Assembly (NCBI RefSeq): GCF_021044625.1 | Contig: NZ_CP087999.1 | Coordinates: 823,001-887,000, forward strand | Length of the DNA stretch: 64,000 nt | Direction: 5' to 3' | DNA from: Geomonas sp. RF6 | GTDB taxonomy: Bacteria; Desulfobacterota; Desulfuromonadia; Geobacterales; Geobacteraceae | Shown: positions 41,575 to 50,266 of the stretch, in pieces | Numbering within the stretch: the stretch's first letter is position 1 | How the letters are laid out: every line of letters begins with the position of its first letter | Made by a program: the position numbers and the translations under genes | Notes under the pieces: model-generated | Seen by the model: only the letters and a program-made list of their open reading frames with translations | Databases searched by the model: none | What the model was told of the DNA's origin: nothing

Positions 41575-42567
41575 CTACAGCGCCGGAAGAGCGCGGTTCA
41601 GCACCCGGCACACCCCGGAGAGGTCACGCACGCCGTGGCGGTTCAGGCGCCCCAGCAGTGAGGCCGCAACGGAGCGGTGGGCACCGAGCCGCTCCAGCGA
41701 GGCCCGGCATCTCTCGAAATCGCCGCACCTGTTTTGCCTGAGGGCCGCGTGGAAGATGGTAAGGAAGCGGTACCTCTTGGCGAGAGCCCGCACCGTCTCG
41801 TCCTCCAATGCTGCGACGTACTCCTCAACCACCCCCAGGACATCGGGGATCTCGCGATACCTGCGAATCTCCAGCTCGCTCCCCTGTCCCGCGTGGATAC
41901 GATACCTGAGAAGCCTCTTGTTGATGATGGAAATCTGGTGGCTGCGGGCGATCCGCAGCCACATCTCGTAGTCCCCCGCGGAGCCGTACCTCCCTGTCAT
42001 GGAGAAGGTGCCGAGTTTCTCGTACGCCTCCCGCCGCACCATCACGGTCGGGGTGATCAGGAAAGCCCGGTCCCTTCCGCTGGTCAACACCCCGCGCAGC
42101 ACATCCTCGAAGCGGTGCACCGAGCGCCCCGTCTCCTCTATCAAGGGAGGAAGCCGGTACTCCTTCAGAACAGAGCCGTTCCCGTCTATCTCAGTCGACA
42201 GCGCGCCCACGAGCATCACCCCCGGGTTCTCCCGGAAGACCGCCAACGACTCCTCGACGATCGATCGGTGGTATACGTCGTCGGCATGGTAGATCGCCAC
42301 ATACCTTCCGGCGGCCATACCGATAAGAGCGTTGAAGTTACCGAAGGGACCGAGGTTTTCCCGGTTTATGTGCAATCTCCATCCATAGAGGGCGGCATAC
42401 TCCGCAGCGATCTCAGTGGTGTCGTCTGTGGAGGCATTGTCAGAGATAATCACCTCAGCCGATCGGTACGTCTGGGCGGCGATGGAGTCGAGGGATTCCC
42501 TCAGGTAGGCGGCGCTGTTGTACGTCGGTATACATATAGAGACCTCCGGCCTTTTTGCACCCGTCAT
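41575..42567 (-). CDS. Glycosyltransferase family 2
   Basis: 330 residues. VSICIPTYNSAAYLRESLDSIAAQ, VIISDNASTDDTTEIA, ENLGPFGNFNALIGMAAGRYVAIYHADDVYH (DDxY metal site), and TGRYGSAGDYEMWLRIARS with the catalytic Asp-Tyr-Glu. The DNASTDDT and HADDVY motifs are common in LPS core and O-antigen transferases. ATG at 42567 follows GGCGAGGAGCGG and overlaps the flippase stop by 4 bp. Confidence 0.9.
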   Translation of the reverse strand: MTGAKRPEVSICIPTYNSAAYLRESLDSIAAQTYRSAEVIISDNASTDDTTEIAAEYAALYGWRLHINRENLGPFGNFNALIGMAAGRYVAIYHADDVYHRSIVEESLAVFRENPGVMLVGALSTEIDGNGSVLKEYRLPPLIEETGRSVHRFEDVLRGVLTSGRDRAFLITPTVMVRREAYEKLGTFSMTGRYGSAGDYEMWLRIARSHQISIINKRLLRYRIHAGQGSELEIRRYREIPDVLGVVEEYVAALEDETVRALAKRYRFLTIFHAALRQNRCGDFERCRASLERLGAHRSVAASLLGRLNRHGVRDLSGVCRVLNRALPAL

Positions 42568-44075
42568 AGCCGCTCCTCGCCCAAGGGCCCCGGGGCCGGC
42601 GCGACCCGCCGGGAAAACTCGCGCACCCTTTCAGCCACCCCCGTCTTCCCCGCCACCGTCAGGCAGTAGCAGGCGAAGAGGAGGCATTTGAGGGCGGCTC
42701 CGGCCGCCACAGGCAGCTCCAAATATGAGACGCCGATGACGGCGCAGCCGAAGAGGAGACAGATGACGCCGTAATCGACGATGAAGCGGTACGGATAGTC
42801 GACATGCATGAGGCGCTGGCTGTACATGAGGGTCAGGAGGAACTGCACAAGGAAACTTCCGAGCATGGCAAACGCCGAGCCGTACATCCCCCCCGGCGGA
42901 ACGAGGAGGAGATTGAGCGCTATGTTCACCATCGAGGAGAGAAGCGTGATCATGAAGACGTGCTGGGTCTTCTCCTTCAGGATGATTACAGTGCCGAGAT
43001 AGCCGCAGACGCCGGAGAACATCATCGCCACTATCATGATCGCCACGATGTTGTAGGCGTCGTGGTACTTCGGCCCCACAAAGAGGAGGAATATCTCCCT
43101 CAGCACCACGAAGTACCCGATGAGCACTGTCATGGCGACGAGCCAGTAGTACCGGAAAATCGTCTTCAGGAGGCTTTGGTACTCCTCAACCGAGCTTGCG
43201 AACTTCTCGAACAGGATCGGTGTGACGGCCTGTCCGAAAGGGCCGAGGACGAAGCTGTTGAAGATGTTGGAGAACATGTAGGCGACGCTGTATACCCCCA
43301 CCACCGCCAGAGTAGTATACAGATTAAGTATGTACCTCCCGGCCCACGTAAGGAAGATGACCAGGAGCCCGTCGGGAACGAGTGGAAGCCCGATCTTCGC
43401 AAGATCCATCAGTCTCTGCGGGGAGATCACCCGCACCGGTGTGGGGGGGTAGTTCTTCAGAAAGTACGACACGGTGGCGACGCCGACGGCACCATAGGCG
43501 GCGAGATACCCATAGAGATAGGAGAGGTAGCCGTACCCGAAGAGGAAAAGGAGGGAGCCGCTGGTGGCGGCGAGTGTCCCGTTGAAGAGGAGCATTACAA
43601 GGAAGTAGATCCGGGTCTGCTTCGAGGTGAGGAGCAGGCTGTTCAGGCAGTTCCCGATAAGCATGAAGAGACAGATCAGACAGATCAGGTGCACTTCCGT
43701 CGCCGTCAGTGTTATGTGCAGGAGCTGCCCGAAGAGTCCCGGGTTCGCCTCTATGAGAGCGCAGCAGGGGGAGAAGACGACAATGTAGTAAGCGAGGACG
43801 CTGTAGATGTTGCGCACGTTATCTTCGCGACTCACCTTGAAGTAACGGATGCACAGCGCTGTGTTGAGGCGTGTGTCGACGAGGATGGCGAGTACGCTCA
43901 AAAAGAGCCAGATGATCGATATTTTTCCGTACTCTTGGGGGGGGAGCATGCGAGTGTAGGCGGACATGACGCCGAAGCTCGTAAGGGCGCTCACTGCCTG
44001 CGACAGGGACATGAGCCCGAAGGCCTTTCCCAGGTAGCTCTTCGCGATTGCTCTGAGTATGGTAGTAGCGCTCAT
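42564..44075 (-). CDS. Lipid-linked repeat-unit flippase (Wzx-like)
   Basis: 503 residues with 12-14 hydrophobic helices, MATE/MOP superfamily polysaccharide exporter: start GLMSLSQAVSALTSFGVMSAYTRMLPPQEYGKISI, central PLVPDGLLVIFLTWAGRYILNLYTTLAVVGVYSVAYMF, and C-terminal helix-rich section. It moves undecaprenyl-linked oligosaccharide across the inner membrane for the Wzy polymerase. The first residues (STTILRAIAKSYLGKAFG) are typical of the family. The gene follows the GT10 gene by a few bases. Confidence 0.92.
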   Translation of the reverse strand: MSATTILRAIAKSYLGKAFGLMSLSQAVSALTSFGVMSAYTRMLPPQEYGKISIIWLFLSVLAILVDTRLNTALCIRYFKVSREDNVRNIYSVLAYYIVVFSPCCALIEANPGLFGQLLHITLTATEVHLICLICLFMLIGNCLNSLLLTSKQTRIYFLVMLLFNGTLAATSGSLLFLFGYGYLSYLYGYLAAYGAVGVATVSYFLKNYPPTPVRVISPQRLMDLAKIGLPLVPDGLLVIFLTWAGRYILNLYTTLAVVGVYSVAYMFSNIFNSFVLGPFGQAVTPILFEKFASSVEEYQSLLKTIFRYYWLVAMTVLIGYFVVLREIFLLFVGPKYHDAYNIVAIMIVAMMFSGVCGYLGTVIILKEKTQHVFMITLLSSMVNIALNLLLVPPGGMYGSAFAMLGSFLVQFLLTLMYSQRLMHVDYPYRFIVDYGVICLLFGCAVIGVSYLELPVAAGAALKCLLFACYCLTVAGKTGVAERVREFSRRVAPAPGPLGEERL

Positions 44076-44079
44076 ACTC

Positions 44080-45108
44080 TCAACGGCCTTGGATCAAAAT
44101 ATTGTTGAGGATGGTCCTGGCAAAGGTCTCGCAACTGAAGGGGGAGAAGAGATCCCCGGCGAGAAATGCCCGGATTGCTTCCAGATAGCCGCGGTACGCA
44201 TTTGCTGTCATCATGGAGAGATGGTCGTAAAGCTCGCGGTAGCCGGGAAAAGCCCTTCTGTCTATGAAGCAGTCGGCAGGAATATAATCGGTCACATTTC
44301 CGGCGCCGAGATAGACCGGGACGCACCCGGCGAGGAGGGCGTCGAATATTTTTTCAGTGACATACCCCGGAACGTCCCGCACGTTTTCGTAACAGATGGC
44401 GAAGCGGTACCGCTCCAGCACCGGCCTCTTCCGCTCCACCTGGCCACGGTAGGAGGGGTACTTCGGAGCGAGTGCCCTGCGCACAGACGGGAACCGATTC
44501 AGGAGACGCAGCGGGAGAGTCGCGCCGAAATCCCGCTCGTCCCACCCGACCCCGTAGAGGTCAAACTCCTCCGGGTGGTGCGCCTCGAACCACCTGATCG
44601 CCGCTACCCTTTCCGAGTAGAGTTCCTGCGGGTGAGAAGCTCTCTTGTTCCCCGCGATCATCACGCAGAGCTTCCTCCCCTCCTCGTGACTCAAAAGCCC
44701 ACCCTTGTGGCGATCGAATGTGTAGTTGATCTTGATGAACCTCTCACCGTCAATGAGGGAGTCGTCATAGGTAAAGATCCTTTCGAAGGCACCCGCAAGA
44801 GGACTCTCCAGCACCGGCGGCCGTACCAGGACGCTCTCCAGAACGATGAGGTAGAGGGGCTTCCCGCATTGCAGCATTTCGCGGACAAGGGGATGCGAGG
44901 TGTCCGGCAGGTCGATAAAGACAATCGCATCCGCCTCTTCCGGAGCGATAAGTGCCCTCGTGCCGACCGTCACCCCCCTGCGCTGTGCGGCGGTGTGGAG
45001 GACCTGGAAAGGTCTCAGCAGACCGTCACCGATTACGCTCTCCGCAGACGCAAAGATCCTGTTCCCGTCGTTCAACCCGTCATGGTAGTTGTGGAATAGG
45101 ATCTTCAA
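44080..45108 (-). CDS. Glycosyltransferase family 10 (fucosyltransferase-like)
   Basis: 342 residues. The GT10 alpha-1,3-fucosyltransferase motif is unmistakable: YRFAICYENVRDVPGYVTEK, then IFDALLAGCVPVYLGAGNVTDYIP (residues ~235-280). These are the donor-binding residues shared with animal and Helicobacter FucT enzymes. It would add L-fucose, or a related 6-deoxysugar, from a GDP-sugar. No GDP-fucose synthesis genes are in the window, so either the donor is made elsewhere or the enzyme uses another nucleotide sugar. Start is TTG 45108: AGGAG lies five bases upstream, and the N-terminus KILFHNYHDGLNDGNRI looks complete. Confidence 0.9.
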   Translation of the reverse strand: MKILFHNYHDGLNDGNRIFASAESVIGDGLLRPFQVLHTAAQRRGVTVGTRALIAPEEADAIVFIDLPDTSHPLVREMLQCGKPLYLIVLESVLVRPPVLESPLAGAFERIFTYDDSLIDGERFIKINYTFDRHKGGLLSHEEGRKLCVMIAGNKRASHPQELYSERVAAIRWFEAHHPEEFDLYGVGWDERDFGATLPLRLLNRFPSVRRALAPKYPSYRGQVERKRPVLERYRFAICYENVRDVPGYVTEKIFDALLAGCVPVYLGAGNVTDYIPADCFIDRRAFPGYRELYDHLSMMTANAYRGYLEAIRAFLAGDLFSPFSCETFARTILNNILIQGR

Positions 45109-45120
45109 ATCGGCTCCTGG

Positions 45121-45870
45121 CTATAATGAGCGGCAAGGTACGAGGGATTCAGACCTCAGGAAAATGCCGTTGGTGTGATTCTGGTAGACGAGGGTGTAGC
45201 CGACCGTGGCGAGAAAATCGCCGACCAGTCCGTGATCCTGGTTCGTCTCCACTATCACAACCTCGGGACGGTGCTCATCCCACCGATTCGACTGTAATAC
45301 CGTAAGATCGCACCCTTCCGTATCGACGGAAAGGAGATCGACCTGGCGCCCGTCGAGGTAGCGCTCGAAGATTTGGACCAGGGGAATCACCTTCACCGGG
45401 CGCTCCTCCACCACGGTGACGTCAAACTCCTTCACGTTGCGCAGCGCAGTCTCCCTATCAAAGGACGAAAGGGTATCCACATTCAGGAGATAGAATGTCA
45501 TCTCAGATTCCGTCGGGCCCACCCCCATCTCAAGGTTTATGTCACGCGGCCTTGCTTGTGCGAGCTTACGGTAAAGGTGCGGCGTGGGCTCGACGTTCAC
45601 CCCGCACCACCCTCTGTCGTAGAACCTCTTGGTATTGCTGAGCAAAACGGGATCATTTGCCCCAACATCGACGTACACGCCGTCCTTCCTCCCTCTGAAG
45701 ATGGCGTCGATGATCAGGTCCTCCTGGTACTGGCTGAAGGAGCCGAGCGCCTCATGCAGGTAGACCGCGCGCGGGGCGGGGGCGGGGCGTCGGCACACCC
45801 TGCGCACCACCTTCTTCACAACCGGTGGAACGAAGTCTGACAAGGTCAGGTTTTCACCCATTACTTTCAC
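45121..45870 (-). CDS. FkbM family methyltransferase
   Basis: 249 residues. The SAM-binding domain has VDVGANDPVLLSNTKRFYDRGW, VNVEPTPHLYRKL, LLSVDTEGCDLTVLQSN and VVIVETNQ, the FkbM pattern (EP, DxEG, E). It probably O-methylates a hydroxyl of a sugar in the surface polysaccharide. Start chosen at the GTG at 45870, five bases after GGAGG; the GTG two codons upstream (45876) overlaps that Shine-Dalgarno, and the ATG three codons downstream (45861) is too far. The N-terminal ~45 residues are basic. Confidence 0.88.
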   Translation of the reverse strand: MKVMGENLTLSDFVPPVVKKVVRRVCRRPAPAPRAVYLHEALGSFSQYQEDLIIDAIFRGRKDGVYVDVGANDPVLLSNTKRFYDRGWCGVNVEPTPHLYRKLAQARPRDINLEMGVGPTESEMTFYLLNVDTLSSFDRETALRNVKEFDVTVVEERPVKVIPLVQIFERYLDGRQVDLLSVDTEGCDLTVLQSNRWDEHRPEVVIVETNQDHGLVGDFLATVGYTLVYQNHTNGIFLRSESLVPCRSL

Positions 45871-45936
45871 CTTCACCTCCGCACATAAAGCGCCGCAAAT
45901 TTTACCGTACTATCGCCAGCATCGCCCCCCGCGGAG

Positions 45937-47709
45937 CTAAGGCACTTCCATCTCTTCCACCAGATCGATGAGCATCTCCCTCGCCAGTTCCTCACGGTCC
46001 AGATGGGGCGACATGTCCTCAATGGGGCGGTTCACCACGAGCTTCGGATTCACCGTCGTCCCCTGCTCCAGCATCACCTCCACGAAGGCCGGCCCCTTCG
46101 CGGCAAGCGCCTCCGCGAGGACCTCCGGCGCATCGGCTCCGCTAATCCGGTACGCCGGCACCCCGTACGCCTCGGCGACCTTAATGAGGTCGGGGCAGCC
46201 GTACCCTATGACGGTGGACTGCCGGCGCCCGCCGAAGTACATGTCCTGGAACTGGCGCACCATGCCGAGGCAGGCGTTGTTCAGCACCACGATCTTTATC
46301 GGGAGCTGCTGCCGCGCCACGAGGTCGAGCTCCTGTATGTTCACCTGGATGCCGCCGTCGCCGGCGATGGCGATGACACTGCGCCCGGGAGCGGCCTTCG
46401 CTGCGCCGATTGCCGCGGGGAGCGCGAACCCCATGGCGCCCATACCGCCGGAGATGAGCATGCGCTGCCCCTTTTTCAGGCGGAAGGACTGGGCCGCCCA
46501 CATCTGGTTCTGCCCCACGTCGAGGGTGACGATGTCCCCTTCGGTGCTGGCGGCGGAGAGGATCTCCATGAAGAGGTTCGGGTCGACCCCTTCAGGAGGG
46601 GGCGCATTGAGGCGGGTGGGGAACTTCGCCCGGTAGCGGTCGAGGACCGCGAGCCAGTCGGCGCGATCCGGCGGGGAGTAGCCGGTGAGCTTGCGGTTCA
46701 GCCCCTCCAGGAAGGGCTTCAGGTGGCAGTGCACCGCGATGTCCACCGCCACCCGCGCCTGCAGTTCCACCGCGTCGGTGTCGACCTGCACCTTCCTGGC
46801 GGCGCGGGCAAAGGTATCGGGGCGGGTGCCGGTCTGTCGGGAGTCGAGGCGCGAGCCGAGGATGAGGAGGAAGTCGCAGTTTGCCACCGCGAGGTTGCTG
46901 TAGCGGTTGCCGTAGGCGCCTATCATCCCCGTGAAGAGGGGATCTTCGTGGGAGACCGCATCAAGCCCCATGAGGGAGGAAACGACCGGTATCCTGGTGC
47001 GCCGCACCAGCCTCTCCAGCTCGTCGGCGGCGTTGGCGCTGCGCACCCCGCCCCCGGCGAGGATCACCGGGCGCTTTGCCGCAACCATGAGCTCGACGAT
47101 GTCGTCCAGCCGCGCCAGGGAGGAGGGCTCCCCTTGCTCCATGGCGCCGTACTCCGCACTGTCGAAGAAGCTCGCGAGCTCCTCCGGCTCGATATGCGCC
47201 CGCTGGATGTTCATGGGGATGTCCAGAAGGACGGGGCCGGGCCTGCCGCCGCGGGCGAGGTAGACCGCCTTCTCCAGCTCGTAGCGGATGGAGCCCGCGG
47301 AGGTGACCAGCTGCGCGTATTTGGTGAGGGGGCGCACCACGCTTACTATGTCGGTCTCCTGGAAGCCGATCTGGCGCACCGGCTTCTCGAACTTGTACTC
47401 GTAGGTGTTCACCTGTCCGGTGATGAAGAGGCAGGGGACCGAGTCGAAGTAGCAGCTGCCGATCCCGGTGAGGAGGTTCAGCGCGCCGGGGCCGCTGGTG
47501 GCCATCGCCACCCCGAGCGACCCGTTTATCCGCGCGTACGCTTCCGCGGCGAAGGCGCCGCTCTGCTCGTGGTGCACCGAAACGCAGGAGATTTCGTGCC
47601 GATAGGAGGCGGAGTCGAGAAGGTGGGTGATGGCGCCCCCCACGAACTCGAATATGTGGTTGACGCCCTGGCGGACCAGAAAGTCGATTACGTAATCGGA
47701 GAGTTTCAA
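45937..47709 (-). CDS. Thiamine-diphosphate enzyme, acetolactate-synthase-like (YerE-type candidate)
   Basis: About 590 residues with the three-domain ThDP layout. N-terminal PYR domain: GVNHIFEFVGGAI, catalytic Glu in VSVHHEQSGAFAAEAYARI. Central domain ~200-330, FAD-type in relatives. C-terminal PP domain: GDGGIQVNIQELDL to VVLNN (Mg/ThDP GDG-NN motif). It resembles acetolactate synthase, but the context is a CDP-sugar operon, where YerE of Yersinia pseudotuberculosis adds an acetyl unit from pyruvate to C4 of a CDP-3,6-dideoxy-4-keto sugar. I infer a YerE-like role; ordinary IlvB activity is not excluded. The start is a TTG at 47709, five bases after AAGGAGG and just past the upstream gene's stop; the ATG at 47733 lies inside that gene. 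Confidence 0.82.
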   Translation of the reverse strand: MKLSDYVIDFLVRQGVNHIFEFVGGAITHLLDSASYRHEISCVSVHHEQSGAFAAEAYARINGSLGVAMATSGPGALNLLTGIGSCYFDSVPCLFITGQVNTYEYKFEKPVRQIGFQETDIVSVVRPLTKYAQLVTSAGSIRYELEKAVYLARGGRPGPVLLDIPMNIQRAHIEPEELASFFDSAEYGAMEQGEPSSLARLDDIVELMVAAKRPVILAGGGVRSANAADELERLVRRTRIPVVSSLMGLDAVSHEDPLFTGMIGAYGNRYSNLAVANCDFLLILGSRLDSRQTGTRPDTFARAARKVQVDTDAVELQARVAVDIAVHCHLKPFLEGLNRKLTGYSPPDRADWLAVLDRYRAKFPTRLNAPPPEGVDPNLFMEILSAASTEGDIVTLDVGQNQMWAAQSFRLKKGQRMLISGGMGAMGFALPAAIGAAKAAPGRSVIAIAGDGGIQVNIQELDLVARQQLPIKIVVLNNACLGMVRQFQDMYFGGRRQSTVIGYGCPDLIKVAEAYGVPAYRISGADAPEVLAEALAAKGPAFVEVMLEQGTTVNPKLVVNRPIEDMSPHLDREELAREMLIDLVEEMEVP

Positions 47710-47720
47710 CACTTCCTCCT

Positions 47721-48653
47721 TCAGGGGTAGCATGCGAGGTTGTCCCGCATCCAGGAGAGAGTGCGCTCCAGCCCCACCGGCAGCGGCGTGGCCGGGAACT
47801 CGCGGCCGTGGGCGCGGAGCTTGGTGAGGTCGGCGCACCAGCAGGAAGGCTCCGGGCGCTGCGGCGTGCGCGCATCCCATACCGGTTCGAGCCGGCTGCC
47901 GGTGAGCCTCAGAGCCAGGGCCACCACATCACCGACGGAGTGCTGCACGCCGGAGCCGATGTTGTACGCCTCCCCCGGCGGCGGGGGGTTCTGCAGCGCC
48001 CCCTCGATGGCATGGAGGACATCATCGATGAAGACGAAGTCCCGGACCGAAGTCGGGGTGGAAAGCTGAGGCGCCCTCCCCCTCAGAAGTGAGCTCAGGA
48101 GGTAGGGGACCAGCCGGTGCCTGTCGTCCCACGGGCCGTAGGGGGAGAAGAGGCGCAGCGTTACCGTCGGTAGTCCCTTCCCCAGCGCCTCCGCGCGGCA
48201 TAAGAGGGAAGCCGCCGCCTTGGCGATCCCGTAGCTCCCGGCGGGCTCCAGCGCATCGCTCTCCTTCATCGGTGCTCCCTTCACCCCGTACTCGGAGGAG
48301 CTGCCGATGTTAACGAAGCTCTTCAGCGGGAGCTTCTCGCACGCCGAGAGGAGGTGCACCGTTCCCATGAGGTTGGTGGCGAAGATGGCGGCGCTGTCGT
48401 CCTGGAAGGAGAAGCCGCCGTAGGTGGCGAAGTGGCAGACAGCTTCCGGGCGCACCCGGCTGACCACCGCCTCCACCGCCTCCCGATCGCGCAGGTCCCC
48501 CGACTCCTCCGTCACCCGCGGCAGGATGTCGGCGATGCGCCAGCGGTCGGAGCTCGGCCGGGTGAGGACGTGCACGTCGTAGCCGCCCGCGCTGAGGCGC
48601 CTGGTGAGACACGCCCCCACAAAGCCGGTGGCTCCCGTGACGAGGATCTTCAT
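47721..48653 (-). CDS. NAD-dependent epimerase/reductase of the CDP-sugar pathway
   Basis: 310 residues, extended [30 protein letters not shown], active-site NIGSSSEYG and [11 protein letters not shown] (YxxxK), [10 protein letters not shown], and [15 protein letters not shown]. It belongs with the enzymes that finish CDP-3,6-dideoxyhexoses (paratose synthase, abequose synthase, YerF). Its exact product cannot be told from sequence. It starts within the 3-dehydratase stop (ATGA) and ends on the Shine-Dalgarno of the ThDP enzyme gene, so the three are coupled. Next to a YerE-like protein, the YerF-like reductase role is the leading guess. Confidence 0.82.
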   Translation of the reverse strand: MKILVTGATGFVGACLTRRLSAGGYDVHVLTRPSSDRWRIADILPRVTEESGDLRDREAVEAVVSRVRPEAVCHFATYGGFSFQDDSAAIFATNLMGTVHLLSACEKLPLKSFVNIGSSSEYGVKGAPMKESDALEPAGSYGIAKAAASLLCRAEALGKGLPTVTLRLFSPYGPWDDRHRLVPYLLSSLLRGRAPQLSTPTSVRDFVFIDDVLHAIEGALQNPPPPGEAYNIGSGVQHSVGDVVALALRLTGSRLEPVWDARTPQRPEPSCWCADLTKLRAHGREFPATPLPVGLERTLSWMRDNLACYP

Positions 48654-50266
48654 CGTGAGCAGAACTCCCGTATCGTCTGCGCCATAAAGTCGAGCATCCC
48701 CTCCGTCATGCCGGGGTACACCCCGACCCAGAAGGTGCGCTCCATGATGGCGTCCGTGACCGGCAATCCCCCTGCCACTCGGAAGCCGGTGCCGCTTTTG
48801 CGCATTTCGTCAAAGCAGGGGTGCTTCAGGAGGTTCCCCGCAAAGAGCATGCGGGTCTGGATCCCTTTCCCCTCCAGGGTCTTCACGATCCTCTCCCTGG
48901 AAAACGGCGCCCCCTCGCGCACCGTCAGGAGAAAGCCGAACCAGCTCGGGTCGGACCCTTGCGTCGGCTCGGGGAGGATGAAGTGCTCCTCCACCCCCGA
49001 GAGCGCCTCCCGCAGGTAGCTCCAGTTTCTCTTGCGCGCCTCGATAAAGGAGGGGAGCTTCGAAAGCTGCGCACACCCTATCGCCGCCTGCATCTCCGTC
49101 CCCTTCAGGTTGTAGCCGAAGTGCGAGTAGACGTACTTGTGGTCGTAGCCGAAGGGAAGCTCGCCGAACTGCTGCCCGAAGCGGTTCGTGCAGGTGTTGT
49201 CCCGGCCGGAGGGGCACCAGCAGTCACGCCCCCAGTCCCGGAAGGAATCGACGATCCGTTCCAGGAGCGGGTTGTCCGTGTACACCGCACCCCCCTCCCC
49301 CATGGTCATGTGGTGCGGCGGATAAAAGCTGGAAGTGCCGAGATCGCCGATCGTCCCGGTGTAGCGCCAGGCGCCGTTTATGAGATAGCGGGAGCCGAGG
49401 GCGTCGCAGTTGTCCTCGATGAGCCAGAGGCAGTGCCGCTCGCAAAACGCCTTCACTCTGGCGAGGTCGAACGGATTCCCCAGCGTGTGCGCGATCATGA
49501 CGGCCTTCGTCCTTCCGGAAAGGGCCTCCTCGAGTTTCGTGCAGTCGATGTTGTAGGTCGGGAGGGTGACGTCCACGAATACCGGGACCGCTCCGTACTG
49601 GATCAGGGGCGCGACGGTGGTGGGGAAGCCGGCTGCGACAGTTATGACCTCGTCCCCCCGGCGGATCGCACGCTCCCCCAGCTTTGGAGAGGTAAGCGCC
49701 ATGAAGGCAAGGAGGTTTGCCGATGAGCCGGAATTGACGAGGGAGGAATGGGCAACGCCGAGGAAAGCAGCAAGCTCCGTTTCGAACCGTTCGGCGTAGC
49801 GGCCGGCGGTGAGCCAGAAGTCGAGGGCGGAGTCGACGAGAAGCTCGATCTCGTCGGCGTCGAAGACCCGGCCGGCGTAGGGGATGCGATCCCCGGGGGA
49901 AAATTCCTTCCGCGCGGCGTGCTTCACCTGCCAGTGCTCCCGGGCGGCGAAGAGGACCTGCCTGCGCAGCACCTCTTCCAGGAAGGCGGGGGTGACGCGG
50001 GCGACGTCCTTTGCGATCAGCTCCTTCGGGAGGTGGTACTTCTTCTCCTGATGCAGGACGGCAGGGAGCGGGAAGTCGCGCCCGTCCAGCACATCGGCGC
50101 TCAGATCGATGCTCCCGGGGGAGCGCAGCTCGTCGGTGGTGATGAAGAGAAACTCGATGTCGCCGGAACGGTCAGGCTCACTGACGGCGAGGGCAGGGCG
50201 CGCCCCCCCGGCTGTTTCAGCATCGAACGGGTAGCGGAGAGTGAATATCGTGCCTCTATAGCTCAT
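48650..50266 (-). CDS. PemK/MazF-like domain fused to CDP-4-keto-6-deoxyglucose 3-dehydratase
   Basis: 538 residues, about 100 longer than RfbH/DdhC (~437). Residues ~105-538 are the RfbH enzyme: [38 protein letters not shown], and [15 protein letters not shown] with His318 where aminotransferases carry the PLP lysine, the hallmark of the PMP-dependent E1 dehydratase. Cys287, Cys349, Cys351 and Cys359 likely hold its 2Fe-2S cluster. It removes the C3 hydroxyl together with the reductase DdhD, which is not in the window. Residues 1-102 are foreign: [55 protein letters not shown], a PemK/MazF toxin fold. I start at the ATG at 50266, nine bases after GAGG; another ATG at 50275 overlaps that signal. 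Confidence 0.88.
   Translation of the reverse strand: MSYRGTIFTLRYPFDAETAGGARPALAVSEPDRSGDIEFLFITTDELRSPGSIDLSADVLDGRDFPLPAVLHQEKKYHLPKELIAKDVARVTPAFLEEVLRRQVLFAAREHWQVKHAARKEFSPGDRIPYAGRVFDADEIELLVDSALDFWLTAGRYAERFETELAAFLGVAHSSLVNSGSSANLLAFMALTSPKLGERAIRRGDEVITVAAGFPTTVAPLIQYGAVPVFVDVTLPTYNIDCTKLEEALSGRTKAVMIAHTLGNPFDLARVKAFCERHCLWLIEDNCDALGSRYLINGAWRYTGTIGDLGTSSFYPPHHMTMGEGGAVYTDNPLLERIVDSFRDWGRDCWCPSGRDNTCTNRFGQQFGELPFGYDHKYVYSHFGYNLKGTEMQAAIGCAQLSKLPSFIEARKRNWSYLREALSGVEEHFILPEPTQGSDPSWFGFLLTVREGAPFSRERIVKTLEGKGIQTRMLFAGNLLKHPCFDEMRKSGTGFRVAGGLPVTDAIMERTFWVGVYPGMTEGMLDFMAQTIREFCSR

Noticed and set aside
45937-47709. Calling the ThDP enzyme IlvB (acetolactate synthase large subunit)
   Set aside because: No small subunit (IlvN) or other branched-chain amino acid gene is nearby, and it is embedded in a CDP-sugar operon. 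Kept only as an alternative.
45937-47733. ATG start for the ThDP enzyme at 47733
   Set aside because: It lies inside the upstream gene and has no Shine-Dalgarno, whereas AAGGAGG is perfectly spaced before the TTG at 47709.
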